From the NCBI GenBank assembly GCA_006384855.1, contig VCJN01000653.1:41840-105839 (forward strand): a stretch of 64,000 nucleotides of DNA, given 5' to 3'. Positions within the stretch are counted from its first letter, which is position 1; each line of letters starts with the position of its first letter. The notes under the pieces were generated by a model. That model did not search any database, was not told where the DNA came from, and worked only from the letters and a program-made list of their open reading frames with translations. This DNA is from Tetraselmis striata (lineage: Eukaryota > Chlorophyta > Chlorodendrophyceae > Chlorodendrales > Chlorodendraceae). The position numbers were made by a program, and so were the translations under genes. Shown in pieces: positions 20,828-31,721 of this stretch.

Positions 20828-23402
20828 ATGCCGCGCTGTGGTCGCCGCCGTGGCGGGGCCCGGGGGCCGCTGATGGCGGTGCTGGCGCTGTGTGCGACGG
20901 TGCTGGGTGGCCCGGTCCGTTGCTGCGCGGCCGGGGGCTCGGCGGTGCCTCAGCCAGGTTAGCGCTGCCTTATTGAAAGGGAGAGTGTGTTGGGGGGCGG
21001 GGGGTGTCCTGCACTGTGCTGCACTGGGCTCGGTGTGGCTGTGCTGGCCGTCGCCGCCTTGCCGCACTGCACGCCATGGCTCCCTACTCCCTGGGCTCTC
21101 ACAGCTCCGCACCAACCAATCAACTGACCACCCCCTTCGCTTATCCCCCGCGCGCCTCCCCTCCATCTCGATGCAGTGATAGCAACAGAGGTCCGTGGCG
21201 ATTCGGCAGCCTGGCATCGAGGTGCTGAGCGCGATCGGGCGGGCGCGGGGAGCAGCGCGCGGCGACAGTTGCGGCTGGTGGGGGGCAGGGTGTGGTCGCT
21301 GCCGCGATCGCCGCAGGGGGATGGCCCCGACTGGGATGAGACGGCGGACAGGCCGCTCGAGATGGGCGCACAGGAGGGGGGGCGCGCCAGCTGGAACCTC
21401 CCCGCCCCCGCCGGGCAGTGTGGGGGCATGCCAGCGGCCTGGCTGCCCTCGCCCGCGGAGGCCTCAGCAACGCCACTGCATCGTGCCCTGCTCGGCAAGG
21501 AGCCGGGCCCCCGCCCGCACGTGCGCTCTCGCCGGCGGATGCTGGGCTTCACCGCCATGGGCGCCGGGTGCGGCAAGGCCAAACAGTACCGTGTGCCGCA
21601 CGAGAACGACGGCGCGGGGCCGCAGGTGCGGAGGAACCCCAAGGCGTCGGAGAGGCCACTGGTGGAGTGCCTCAAGGTGGGGCGCCTGCCCCGCCACGCT
21701 GGCCTGCATGCAGTGCGCAGCCCCTCCGTGAGCGCGGGGCTGACGCCGCGCCATCGCTGCGCGCAGGACATCACCAAGTGCAACGCCCCCGCCCGGGCGG
21801 CGGCCCGCCAACTGCCCGGCGTGAAGCTGCTGATGAGCAAGCGCGGTGAGCGCCCCGGCTGCCGAGCCAGTCCCTCCCTGCCAGCAGCGATGTGCCGGTC
21901 CTGTGCGTGCGGTGCAGCAGGAGGGATGCCAGGCAGGGCGTTTGTGGACGAGAATATGTAGCCAACTGCGCGTGAGATGAATACCGCACATGCAAGGGTC
22001 GTGGTGCTCTTCTATTGGATGACCGCCGCAGGGCACCATGTACCGTCCATGCTATGTCAGAGCGCAACGCGATCCTGGGTGTCATTCCCCAGTTTACCTG
22101 TTTATACATCTAGAGTGGTTGCGCGAAGCCAAGCCGCCTGAGGGTGGCTGGTGTCACCACGCTGCGGCCGGGGTGTGCGAGCGGCAGGCATGCTCAAGGT
22201 GGCGGGGCTGGAGCGGAGCTACAGCAGCTGCGCGATGGTGGGCAACGCGGGCCACCTCAGCAAGCGCAAGTACGGCGAGTACATCGACGCGCACGAGGAG
22301 GTGGTGCGCTTCAACGTGCAGAAGACGTTTGAGTTTGCGGAGTACGTGGGCAACAAGACCATGCTGCGCGTCGTCAACCACCGCCGCTCGCTCGCCATGT
22401 GCTGCCGCGGCAACTGGCCGGAGGCCAAGGCGGGCCTCACGCACTCGGGGATGATGGTGCGCCCGCCACCCCCAACCCCCCCCCCCCCCCCATCCCCCTT
22501 CGCCCCCTCATTTCTCTGCCCCAAGACAACATGCCCTAGTCCGAGGACCAGCAGCAGTTGTCTTCCATCGCGCCCCAGCCTGGGCAGTTTACCGGTTAGC
22601 AGGTCATGCCTGCGTGCTGCCTGGCGGGAGGGCGGACCCTGGGGTCTGCCGGCGTGGTCATCCTGATGTCACCACGCCCTGATGCGAGGTACCACGCTCA
22701 GGAGGGGGTGGTGATGCTCGTTACTCACCCCTGACCCTGCGGGCTGGGAGCATGTCACCTTCATACCTGGCATGATGAACATCATTTGCTTGGCGGGGCT
22801 GAGCAGAAGGCAGTGGACCATCGCATGCCATCGGAGCACCGCCCGTGTGTGCATGATGACTGATTGGACACGCTTCTGGGCCTGGTATCCTCCGTGCCCT
22901 GCTCACAAAGCGTGTGGCCTCTGCGAGACCTCACTTTCGGCGGCATGGGACGTGGGCGCAGGTGTGGTTCCCCGCGGCGCAGCAGGAGATCATGGGCGAG
23001 TGCGCCAAGCGCTTCCCGGACAACCCGCGCATGTCGCTCAGCCAGGGCGTCATCCGCACCGAGGTGCAGGCGATGTCGATGATGCGGCGCGACCTGCAGC
23101 GCCTGGGCTTCGGCCCCTTTGGCCCTTGGCGCCAGATGACGAGCGGCTCGCACGCGGTGCTGCTCTTCGCCACGCTCTGCGACAGCGTCAGCCTCTTTGG
23201 CATCACGACGTACGGCTCGCAGTCGTCGGGCGGCGCGGACCAGTACTCGGCCGCCATCCTGCAGAACCAAGGCGTGGCCAACACCAAGATGGGCGCCACC
23301 ACCAAGGCGCGCTCCGGCGTCAAGTGGCACGACTGGAACGGCGAGAAGATGGTGTTCCGGTTGCTGCACGCCGCCGGACTGGCCAACATCTGCTCCATGT
23401 AG
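20828..23402 (+). CDS. Sialyltransferase-like glycosyltransferase, family GT29
   Basis: Four exons: 20828-20957, 21177-21845, 22188-22456 and 22962-23402, giving 502 residues with all junctions in frame. An N-terminal hydrophobic anchor (PLMAVLALCATVLGG) fits a type II Golgi membrane enzyme. The large sialyl motif is SSCAMVGNAGHLSKRKYGEY followed by IDAHEEVVRFN. The small motif region is SGSHAVLLFATLCDSVSLFG, and the C-terminal His-containing motif is KWHDWNGEK. These are the conserved boxes of GT29 (L, S and VS/III), so it should transfer a sugar from a CMP-activated donor. Whether the donor is sialic acid or Kdo in an alga is unknown. Residues 45-265 are Pro/Arg-rich and poorly conserved, a likely stem. 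Intron 3 holds a C tract near its donor. An in-frame upstream ATG exists at 20762. Confidence 0.87.
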
Positions 23403-24242
23403 CTGACGACCGGGTCCCAACAGGCAGTGTGAACTACAGGGCGGCGATTCCCACAGTAATGACATTACACCCCGTCGCGCGTACTGCTACAGCCTGGCCG
23501 CCCCTCGGTACCTACGTTGAATTGTGTGGCGAGATGCGCGGGGCGTACTGGCATGCCACCAGAAACAACGTACGCGGCCATGTCGACGATGCATTCATAA
23601 TCAGCGGATGACCCGACGTCTGCCCACGTGGGCATGACATCCGCACGCATGCATATCTATGACGAGTTGCGGTCCCAATTCTGCATCAGATTCGCACCAC
23701 CTTAACAACCCATTTTGCCGGCATTCAGCTCTGCGAGTACCCGAGACGCGTAGTTTCGCAAGTGCGCTCGTTTGCGCAGTGGGGACCACCTGCATTAACA
23801 AGCAAACAGTCGGTACACTGCTGCCCCTTTCTGCATGTCGCGTTCTGTCAAGTCAGGCAGCGCTATTCTGCTACAACTAGCGGACTGATGGCAGGACGCC
23901 AAGCTCGAAGCGAGCAAGCAGGGCGGATGCATGCAGCATTGTTGATATTTTGAGGAACCCTTTTGGCTGACGAAACGGCACACTCGCACACAACATTCGC
24001 GTCCCCATCCGGTTATGTGGCATCTTGGCATGCATGTCACCGCCACGCACCCAGCCATGCAGGGAGCTAGGACCACCCGACGGCTCGCCGACACTGCGCT
24101 TCGGAAGGCAGACGGCGGCACAGCGCAGGGGGTCGCAGGCAGGCGGGCGCGGCGGCCTGTGAGTTGAAGGTGTTGCTGGGTGTGGTTACAGCGGCTGGGG
24201 CGCCATCCAGAGCGAGCCAGGGTCAGCACCAGCTGGCTAAGT
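23403..24242. other. Spacer between convergent genes
   Basis: Separates the stop of the GT29 gene (+) from the stop of uL13 (-). Small ORFs here have no support. Only the TGTAA signal for uL13 at 24186-24190 is of note. Confidence 0.4.
24186..24190 (-). promoter_or_regulatory. TGTAA polyadenylation signal of uL13
   Basis: TGTAA on the minus strand 53 bp after the stop codon, the distance and motif expected of chlorophyte mRNA 3' ends. Confidence 0.55.
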
Positions 24243-26228
24243 TTACACAGAGGCGGCGGCCTTGGCGCGCATGGCGGTGAGCTTCTTCTTCTCGGCGTAG
24301 TAGGCCTCGGACTTGACCTTGCGGGCAGCCTCCAGCTCCGCCACTGTCTCGCCGTGCTTCCAGCCGACCTGCCGGGCGCACAGACACACAGTCAGTCAGC
24401 CGCCCGAAACATGGTTGCTTACAGGCATAGCTGAGCATGGTCAGGTGCCACACGTGGAAGAAGGGGGGGGGGGGGGGGGGGGGGGCACCGAGGTGGAGAG
24501 GGCCTTCAGGGTGCAGTACTTGTGGCCGGCCGCCAACCGCAGCACCTTCAGCGCGTCGGGGATGACCATGCGCTTCTGGGTGTCGTAGGGGGTGGGGATA
24601 CCCTCGAAGCACTTCAGGCGGTCCAGGGCGGCCTGGCCGCGCTTGGTCCTCTGCGGCAGCATCCTGAAGGGGGGGGGGGGGGGGGGCAGAGGGTTCAGCA
24701 CCTGCCACAAGCAGATGCCGCCAAGTGGACGTAGGCAGACAGTTTCTCGCTTAATTCCTGAAGAAGCCGCCAGTCCCAAGTCACGATGGAGTGCAGCAGG
24801 GTATCACGCCTGCCTGCCAGTGAGGAACCTTAAGGCGGCGGCATAGTACACCATATAAAGCATTTACCTTTCAGTCCCCCAGACTAATCTATTGTTTGGC
24901 AACACGATATAGATAATTATTCGGTGTTGGTGGTGTATTCAGATCCTTTTCACTACTTCTTATGGGTTCCCCCCCTTTGCGGGCAGACAACAGCATGAAT
25001 TACACGCAAACTTATGATGCATTTAGGTTTGACATGCTCGGAAAGGCAGGGCGGCATGAGGAAAGCAAACTCAGGTTGACACAGTGCTGGGTGGAGGTCG
25101 CCGGGGCTGGGCGGCGGGGCGCACCCGCGGATGGTCCTCCAAAGGATGCGGGAGGGGGCGCGGAAGTGGAAGGGGCCCTTGCAGGGGTTGGTGCTGTGCC
25201 TCTTGCGCAGGAAGCGCTCGTACTTCATGCGCTGGCGCACCAGGCCGCCGGAGATGGTGATCTCCTCGCTGCGGACGGCCACCTGCAGGGGAGCGGGAAT
25301 GGAAGGGCGGACCGGCATGCCTGAGCACCTACCAAGCATTGACCCCCCCCCCCCCCCCCCCCCCCCCCCCCACAACACTCAATAGCCCCATCTGGATAAT
25401 GTGTCAACTCAACAGTGCAAACGAACACGACGGCACGGCCAGCCTCTGATACTGGTGTATAGTGCACCAAAGTTACATAGGGGGGGGGGGGGGGGGGGGG
25501 GGGCGCACCACATGCTCGCCGTTCAGTAGCTGCTTGGCGATGATGCTGGCCAGGCGGCCGAGCATGTGCCCACGGCAGTCCACGATCACGGGCTGCACGA
25601 GGCACAGGCGGTGACAGTCAGCTGTGGCGGAAAAGCCCTGTTTGGGGAAAACTGGGGAAAGGGAGAGGGGGGGAAGGCAGCTGTAGATGGGAGGGGGAAA
25701 GGGGGTTGGCGGGGTTGGCGGGGGATCGTCTAAGACCTTTCCCCAACATTAGGGGCGCCTTGGTGAGCAGAAGGGGGCCAGCCACAGCGCAGACGAACCG
25801 AATCTTATCTACGCTGCCGCTGTCCGTGGTAGAATAACCCCAGAATACGAGAGCGGAGGGCGTCAGGAGGGTTGGGGGGGGGGGGCGGGGTTGCAGCAGG
25901 CCGGCCGGAGTCTCAACCAGCGCCCAGCGAGCGAGCCGTCATGCCCCGGCGACCCTGGACAGGGCACGCTTCCGAGCACGCGGTTGCCCAGATTCCCTCC
26001 TCCTCAAAGGCGCAAAGAGCGCCCCCACATCTCGCAGCCGTGGAGGGCGCCGCCCCCCCCCCCCAAGCTTTCGGTACTCGCGCGCCAGCCGCCGCACTAA
26101 CGTCCCCCTCCTGCTCGCGCGTATCCCGCGCCGCGCGGACGCCGCCACACCCGGCTCGTCCCGGCCCGGCCAACCACACCCGAACCCGCACGCGACCACT
26201 CTCGCGGTACGCGCCGCACCTTGGTCAT
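24243..26228 (-). CDS. RPL13A: 60S ribosomal protein L13a (uL13)
   Basis: Five exons in transcript order: 26228-26220, 25592-25509, 25282-25125, 24663-24489 and 24368-24243, giving 183 residues with all junctions in frame. The first exon carries only ATG ACC AAG (Met-Thr-Lys). Diagnostic stretches are [20 protein letters not shown] then [47 protein letters not shown], then [13 protein letters not shown]-type [15 protein letters not shown] and a basic C-terminal helix ([19 protein letters not shown]). It is a structural protein of the large cytosolic ribosomal subunit. It is slightly shorter than plant and animal homologues (about 200 residues), mostly at the N- and C-termini. Homopolymer C tracts (sense strand) lie within a few bases of the donors of exons 2 and 4 and the acceptor of exon 4. 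Confidence 0.95.
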
Positions 26229-26694
26229 CTTGACGAGCGGCAGGGACAGGACCCGCAGCTGGACGTGGAGGGAGGAGGAGAGGGATCAGTTGGAGGCGGC
26301 TGCCAGCATCTTGAGGCGCCAGGGCGCTGGCGGCGGCGGCGGCGGCGCGCGGCCGGCGGGAGCTCCCGGTACCGGTACCGAGCTCGCGAGGGAAATACTA
26401 AGCTCAGAAGTATTGCTGTCGTGTACCATCAACAGTATATAACACGAGTGTATTTACATACGGGTGTGGTCTTGTCTAAAGTACTACGTGGATCGCACGG
26501 GATAATATCGTTTAAAAGGGGGAGGCTCCCCTCAGTACCTACCTGTACTGAGCTGCTTTGTGCTCGTAAAGCCCTCCGACATCATAGGAGTTTGCAAAAC
26601 GACCTGCCGTGTTGAGTGTCTAGGGTATTAAAAGCCCTAGTCCATGACTGTGCTGGCGCGCGCCCTCCACGGCTGGCTCTGCTATACTGTATAT
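26229..26694. other. Upstream region of uL13 and LINE flank
   Basis: GC-rich near 26230-26380 (probable promoter of uL13), then AT-richer DNA up to the LINE tail. No gene supported. Confidence 0.4.
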
Positions 26695-29600
26695 ATTTTT
26701 ATTTTTTTTTTTATTACATAAGGGCTTTCACAAAAGCGCACTACAAACAGAACTAACTTCAACTGTGAAAGGTTGCCAACAAAAGAGAGACATAAGCCTG
26801 AAACCAAGGTCGAGCAGGAGGACAGGGAGCCAAGAACCAAGAAGGAGCCAAGGGAACCACGAAGTCACTTAGCTGCCAGGGACCAAAGGGACCCCCGCCC
26901 CGGGGTAGGCTATCAGCCGCGGCGAGGACGCTTGCAGCCAATGACCCGGGTCATAGCAACACATGCCGACGAGCGACGCGACGCAGGCGCAGGAGTACCA
27001 TCACGTGCCGCACGCGCGGACGCGACCCCGCCAAGAACGTTGTCCGCATGTGCCATGTTGATGAGCAAGGAGAAACGGCGGCGCCACGCAGACAAGAGGT
27101 GGCCGATTTTTTTGCCAGTGTGTGTGTGGCTAGCTTTCGCGAGCTCCACCAAGAAAGCCTCGGCGTGCGGGGCCAGCGAGCCAAACTCGGAAACGGCGAA
27201 AGGAACAAAGCGAAGCATGCCGGCGGCGTTTCGGACACCCTCGTCATACTTCTGGATTTTGTGGCGCTCTGCAGCCCTCAAAGCAGTCGTTGGATCCGAG
27301 CTTGACACGCCGAGGATGGGGGCAATGGTGGTATCGATAGCAACCGTGTTTCCGCGGATACCGCCATACCCGAAAAGCCCAACATCGGCCGGCCGGCCGT
27401 CGGTGCCCTTCGGGAGAGAAACAAGCACCGACGGGTCCGTGAGGATCTGGACACCCACGCCCAGCGCGGACTTCACGTCGTGGCAAATGTCGGAAAGGCC
27501 ATGTGCGGCCCACTCGTGTGCGGCGTGATTGGAGACACCCCCAGAGCAACGTGCCACGTGATCAGCGTATGCGACCGCCCAAGTTGAAGGAGTGAACTCC
27601 ACGCCAGCGTCCTCAAAACGGGCCAGCATACCTTGTACCGAGAAGGAGCAAGAAGCACAAGGGCATGGCTCGCCAAGGGAGAGGACAGGAGCCGCCGGAA
27701 GGCCAAATGGGCGGCAAGCGGCAACACGGAACATGGAATCGTAGTACTCAGGGGAACGCTCACGGACTTCACCAAGGCGACCCTCGCTTGGAGGATCAGT
27801 CACCAGGAACGCTGTCGCAGCGCGTAAGAGGCGGCCTCGGAAGCGGTTGCTGTCAGGGCCACTTGTAGGCATACGCGCAACGAGCTTTGCGAAACGGACC
27901 GTGTGAATGCGGTGGCTCAGGGTTTCCTGTACTTTCCGCATGGAGTGCAAGGGGAAGTCCGAGTAATGCGGGATAGCTCGGAGGTCGGCTGCCGAGCGCA
28001 TTGCAGACGCCGGCTCGGCCCCGGCGGCCGAGCAGCCGGCACGGGCAACGTGGGAGCGCTTGGAGGGGAGCAGCTTTAGGGCAGAGGCCAACGGCCCCGC
28101 TAGATCTTCGAGTACCGCGTCTCCACACTCCTCAACGACACGGGTATGGGCGGCGCGAAGCTCGACAGCCCACATCGGTGCCGACGCGTTGGCGCCGGCA
28201 TCGAGCTCCAACGTTGGGGTGGCCATAGCCTGGTGGATCGAGGACGCCCCAACAAGGTAGAGGCTATGAGGGCTGGATACGCCGGACGGGTCGGAAAAGA
28301 ACGCCCCGGCGTCGCACAGGGTGGCGTGTTGAGCACGGAGGAAAGTCACAGCTTGGCCAACCACGAGGGCGGCAGCGCCGATGTGGGAGGCATCTGCTAT
28401 GACCACATTATCGCCGATGCCGAGGCCCCCAAATTGGACCGGGAGGGACAGCTGCGTGCGCATGGAGGGCGTATCCAAGAGGTCGGGGCTAACACCCCAT
28501 ATGCCGGCAAGCGTTGAAAATGCGGCGGCGTCTGCATCTTCGAGGAAAGACGTAATAGTGTCGCCATACCCCTCGGATCGACCCAAGCCCCGAGGCGTGG
28601 AGCGGAGATGGTGGCCAAAACGACGGCCGCAAACTTGCAGCAAGCGAGTAGCAGTGTGGGAGTGGAAGTGGTCTGCCAAACCGACAAGGCGGGAGCCGAA
28701 TTGGTGAAATCTTTCGACCGTTTTGTCCAGCAGTTCCCGGGCGAAAGTGGCCGAGCCCACAGGGGCCCCAAGCACCTTGATTCCGGACGAGGAGACTGCA
28801 ACACCATGCAACAAATGCCCAAATGGAAGGGCGCCGAACGGAGACGAAGAGCCAAGCTGACAATACGCCTGTCGTTTGCGAATGGTGACGCTCAACCCAA
28901 CGGCGGCAAAAGCGGAGGGGGCCACCCACGTAGCAAGCGCAAGTCCATCACCAGTGCCGACCAGGTTGACGTCGTCAGAGAAAGCCGCCAACACTGAGTG
29001 ACTGGGGGCAGCCGCGCCGATGCGAGCGTACACTCGGGCAGCGACGGCGGCGAACAGGATGAGGCCGAGGACGCAACCCTGGCGGGCCCCTCGACGGCTT
29101 GGAATCCGGAGAGAGGGACCGGGTTGGGAGCCGTCGAAAACGTACAGATTGGACTCTTGACCATAAAGCATGATCGCCGAACGCAATAGAGGCTGCCAAA
29201 CAGGGTCCTCGAGCAGTGTGCGGAACATTTCGGAGCGGTAGAAGGAATTGAACGCGTTTTCGGCGTCAAGCTGCACCAAGACGAGGGATGGGTCCGAGTC
29301 TAGGAGAGATCGCACAAGGAATTGAACTAGTTCCACGCCACCCTTAACGCCAAAACCGAACTGGCCGCGGGCGGCAAGCCATTGGGCGATGGGCTCGCCA
29401 TGAGCGCGCAAGAGGACGCGCATAGCGAACCGGACAAGCACGCTGCCGATGCCAATGGGTCGAACGGACCCCTTCATGTCTCCGGCACTTAGTTCCAACG
29501 CATTGCGCTCCGCCGGCGTGAGCTTATCTAGGGGAACCAAGGTAGCGGAGGAAAGGAAATGGGCAACGCCAGCAGGGACCTCCGCATTCGCGATGGCCTC

Positions 29601-30113
29601 GGCTATGCCACGGAGGTGGGAGCGCGAGCAGAGGGCACGGAGAGCCTCAAAGCGGATGCCATCGAGGAATGGGGCAGAACCATTGGGGCTGCTGGACAAC
29701 ACCTCGCAAACGTCCACCGAAGCCTCAGGGAAAGTGAGGCGGTCCAACGAGAACGGGTCCGGGAGCGCGCAAGGAACAGGGTCCGGGGTCTGGGGATGCA
29801 AGCGAAGGAGCTCTTCGTGAAGCCGCGGGCCAGTGGGCGCGAGCGGGACTGAGTGAAGGGCGGCAGCTGCGCGGCTGTACTCGCCCACCGCGGCCAAAGC
29901 CGAGGCCCGAGCAGCTTGGCGTTTGCTTACCGGCGGTGGGTCCTCACAATTGGCCGACGCCGGAGCCGCGTAATCATGAGGAGTAGCCCGAACAGATGCA
30001 TGCGTACGCGCGAGGGCGAACAACGCGTCTAGGTCACCACGCTCCCAATGGGACAGACGGTTGTCACGGTAGTCTGCCACCGGGTCGGGGGGTATGTATA
30101 TTTTTATATACAT
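26695..30113 (-). mobile_element. Non-LTR retrotransposon (LINE family A), 5'-truncated
   Basis: The element reads on the minus strand. Its 3' end carries TATGTAATAAAAA (on that strand), combining TGTAA with a short A-rich tail at about 26700-26720. Its coding part is the long ORF described separately. AT-rich flanks are similar on both sides (TAAAAATATATACAG at the 3' side, TAAAAATATACAT at the 5' side). They look like a target duplication with a 2-bp difference. No 5' UTR or N-terminal nucleic-acid-binding domain is present, so the insertion is truncated. Confidence 0.8.
26913..30113 (-). CDS. LINE reverse transcriptase with restriction-like endonuclease domain
   Basis: Uninterrupted 1066-residue ORF. 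Residues of about 190-420 form the RT: VRPIGIGSVLVRFAMRVLLR, LVQLDAENAFNSFYRSEMF (motif A), RRGARQGCVLGLILFAAV (motif B) and LAAFSDDVNLVGTG (motif C). Motif C has Ser-Asp-Asp in place of the usual Ala-Asp-Asp; both metal-binding Asp are kept. A Cys/His cluster (CPCASC ... HVARC) precedes a C-terminal PD-(D/E)xK-like core: RPADVGLFG, TVAIDTTIAP and RHKIQKYDE. This is the layout of R2-type and related LINEs that nick DNA with a restriction-like enzyme. The first nine residues (MYIKIYIPP) come from the AT-rich flanking DNA, so the annotated start is not the ancestral one. The intact frame suggests a young copy. Confidence 0.88.
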   Translation of the reverse strand: MYIKIYIPPDPVADYRDNRLSHWERGDLDALFALARTHASVRATPHDYAAPASANCEDPPPVSKRQAARASALAAVGEYSRAAAALHSVPLAPTGPRLHEELLRLHPQTPDPVPCALPDPFSLDRLTFPEASVDVCEVLSSSPNGSAPFLDGIRFEALRALCSRSHLRGIAEAIANAEVPAGVAHFLSSATLVPLDKLTPAERNALELSAGDMKGSVRPIGIGSVLVRFAMRVLLRAHGEPIAQWLAARGQFGFGVKGGVELVQFLVRSLLDSDPSLVLVQLDAENAFNSFYRSEMFRTLLEDPVWQPLLRSAIMLYGQESNLYVFDGSQPGPSLRIPSRRGARQGCVLGLILFAAVAARVYARIGAAAPSHSVLAAFSDDVNLVGTGDGLALATWVAPSAFAAVGLSVTIRKRQAYCQLGSSSPFGALPFGHLLHGVAVSSSGIKVLGAPVGSATFARELLDKTVERFHQFGSRLVGLADHFHSHTATRLLQVCGRRFGHHLRSTPRGLGRSEGYGDTITSFLEDADAAAFSTLAGIWGVSPDLLDTPSMRTQLSLPVQFGGLGIGDNVVIADASHIGAAALVVGQAVTFLRAQHATLCDAGAFFSDPSGVSSPHSLYLVGASSIHQAMATPTLELDAGANASAPMWAVELRAAHTRVVEECGDAVLEDLAGPLASALKLLPSKRSHVARAGCSAAGAEPASAMRSAADLRAIPHYSDFPLHSMRKVQETLSHRIHTVRFAKLVARMPTSGPDSNRFRGRLLRAATAFLVTDPPSEGRLGEVRERSPEYYDSMFRVAACRPFGLPAAPVLSLGEPCPCASCSFSVQGMLARFEDAGVEFTPSTWAVAYADHVARCSGGVSNHAAHEWAAHGLSDICHDVKSALGVGVQILTDPSVLVSLPKGTDGRPADVGLFGYGGIRGNTVAIDTTIAPILGVSSSDPTTALRAAERHKIQKYDEGVRNAAGMLRFVPFAVSEFGSLAPHAEAFLVELAKASHTHTGKKIGHLLSAWRRRFSLLINMAHADNVLGGVASARAARDGTPAPASRRSSACVAMTRVIGCKRPRRG

Positions 30114-31215
30114 ATATACTAAGCGGCGCTTCGCGCCGGGGATCTGTGGAGGTGCCCCTACCTCTTGGGTTGAGCGTGGTGCGGGATGCGGGCCGCTTTT
30201 AGCCGGCTTGCAGTGTTGATCTTGTAATAATACTGTTGTTTCCGGGTAATAATGCTTTTAGCGTTAGATTTGTCAGTAATTTATTTTTCAAAAGAGACGT
30301 ATTATTTTGTAAAACAGATTAAATCTGCGCAAGCCGCGTAACAGCGGGCCGCTGACCACTGGTGTGCATTACAAAAAGGCCGGTACCCAACCCAAAAAAA
30401 AAAAAAAAAACAGCACTGCAAGATCAGCAATACAGTACAAGCCGCCTACAGGCGGCCCGCATCCCGCACGAGGCCGCGCAGGTCGGGCCGGTCGTCAGGT
30501 CTACGGGGCGGGCACGCCGCGAATCGCCACGCCCGCCGCCTGTACGAGCACCGGACGCCGGACGCCGCCGTTCGACCGTCGCCCGTCCGTCGACGGACGC
30601 CGGGCCCCGGGTCGGCGGACTGCCCCCGCACCGCGGCGACCCCTTTTTACAGCACCATACTTGGACTACCGTGTGTAGGTAAGGAATAGTCGCTGAATAT
30701 AGTCTCGAATGCTGATTCAGCAATAAAAACGCGCTGCGGTACCGCGTTATTTTGGCGTTTTAGACGAATACATGACGTGCCTGAGCTAGAATACACGCGC
30801 ATCCATTCAGAATCTTGCCGTCTTCGGAGGTGTGCCTAGAAATCAAACGAGCACAAATCGAACATATGACGGTTCATACGCGAAGACGCAGCACAGGAGG
30901 ACGGACGGACGGAGGACGGAGGACGGACGCCTAAAAATCCGTGATAAAACCGTATTGTTACCGGTATCGATTCTCACGTATTCCAGGCGATTTCGGACGC
31001 GGCTCTCCTTTTCCTCCGCTCAACCCAAGAGGTAGGGGAATAGGGAACCCGGTTCACAACAGTACATTATATGTTCTTCAAAAATCAGTACTTTTGACTG
31101 ATGTTCCCGGCGCACACGCCGCGCGTAGCTCGCGCGCGCTGCCGCCGCGCGACGGTCGGCTCGGTGGAGACCTCGCGATCATGCCGGTGTCCTGCTACTA
31201 CCCTTTGACATAGCT
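30114..31215. other. Spacer with foldback and poly-A tract; no gene
   Basis: Contains the inverted repeat described below, a run of 17 A at about 30394-30410, and short GGACGGA repeats near 30898-30925. No coding region supported. Confidence 0.4.
30180..30470. repeat. Foldback (imperfect inverted repeat)
   Basis: TGCGGGATGCGGGCCGC at 30180-30196 is matched by its reverse complement at about 30452-30468. The arms can be extended imperfectly to about 60 bp. The loop holds the poly-A tract. Possibly a small MITE-like insertion. Confidence 0.5.
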
Positions 31216-31457
31216 TTCCGGCTAACGCTTGATTGGTGTACCCGGGTTCACTAAACAGATACATGTCGTCGACCGGCCATATCACACTCAAGGTTAAATC
31301 GTTTTTCCTCGTCCTTCCAGTATGTCGATGCTAACTCATCTCTCTAGCTGCGGTAGAGAATAGAAACCCTAATAGGGTTTCTGGACCGTCATCTGGAAAC
31401 CCTAAAATCGGGATATCGGCCAGATTTCGGCGATAATCTCAGCGAAAAACTTTATGC

Positions 31458-31478
31458 GCTGATTCCTCTATCACCCAG
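31458..31478. repeat. 21-bp repeat, outer copy
   Basis: GCTGATTCCTCTATCACCCA(G), exact match to 32672-32692. Confidence 0.75.
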
Positions 31479-31721
31479 GGGGAGTGCCGCACCCAAACCA
31501 CCATGATTCCCGGGCCTTTTGGTCCCTATTGGCCATGGAAGATGGGATGTTGGTACAGTGGGCGGGGTGGCGGCCATCGTCGGGGTCGACGGCGGCCGAT
31601 AAATTATCGACAAAAGACAGAAAAATGCAAAAAATACGTAAAATATTTCTGAAAATGCAAGACACTCATATAATGATAACCATTAATGCCCAGAAAGATA
31701 GGATTACACAGAGGGATGAGT

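Noticed and set aside
22038-22454. Arg/Ala/Thr-rich plus-strand ORF
   Set aside because: Frame shadow of GT29 exon 3, which carries the sialyl motif in another frame.
31360-31410. AAACCCTAA/TTAGGGTTT motifs, and CCCTAAAACCCTAAAA near 40870
   Set aside because: Telomere-like but only one or two units; too short to call interstitial telomere repeats.
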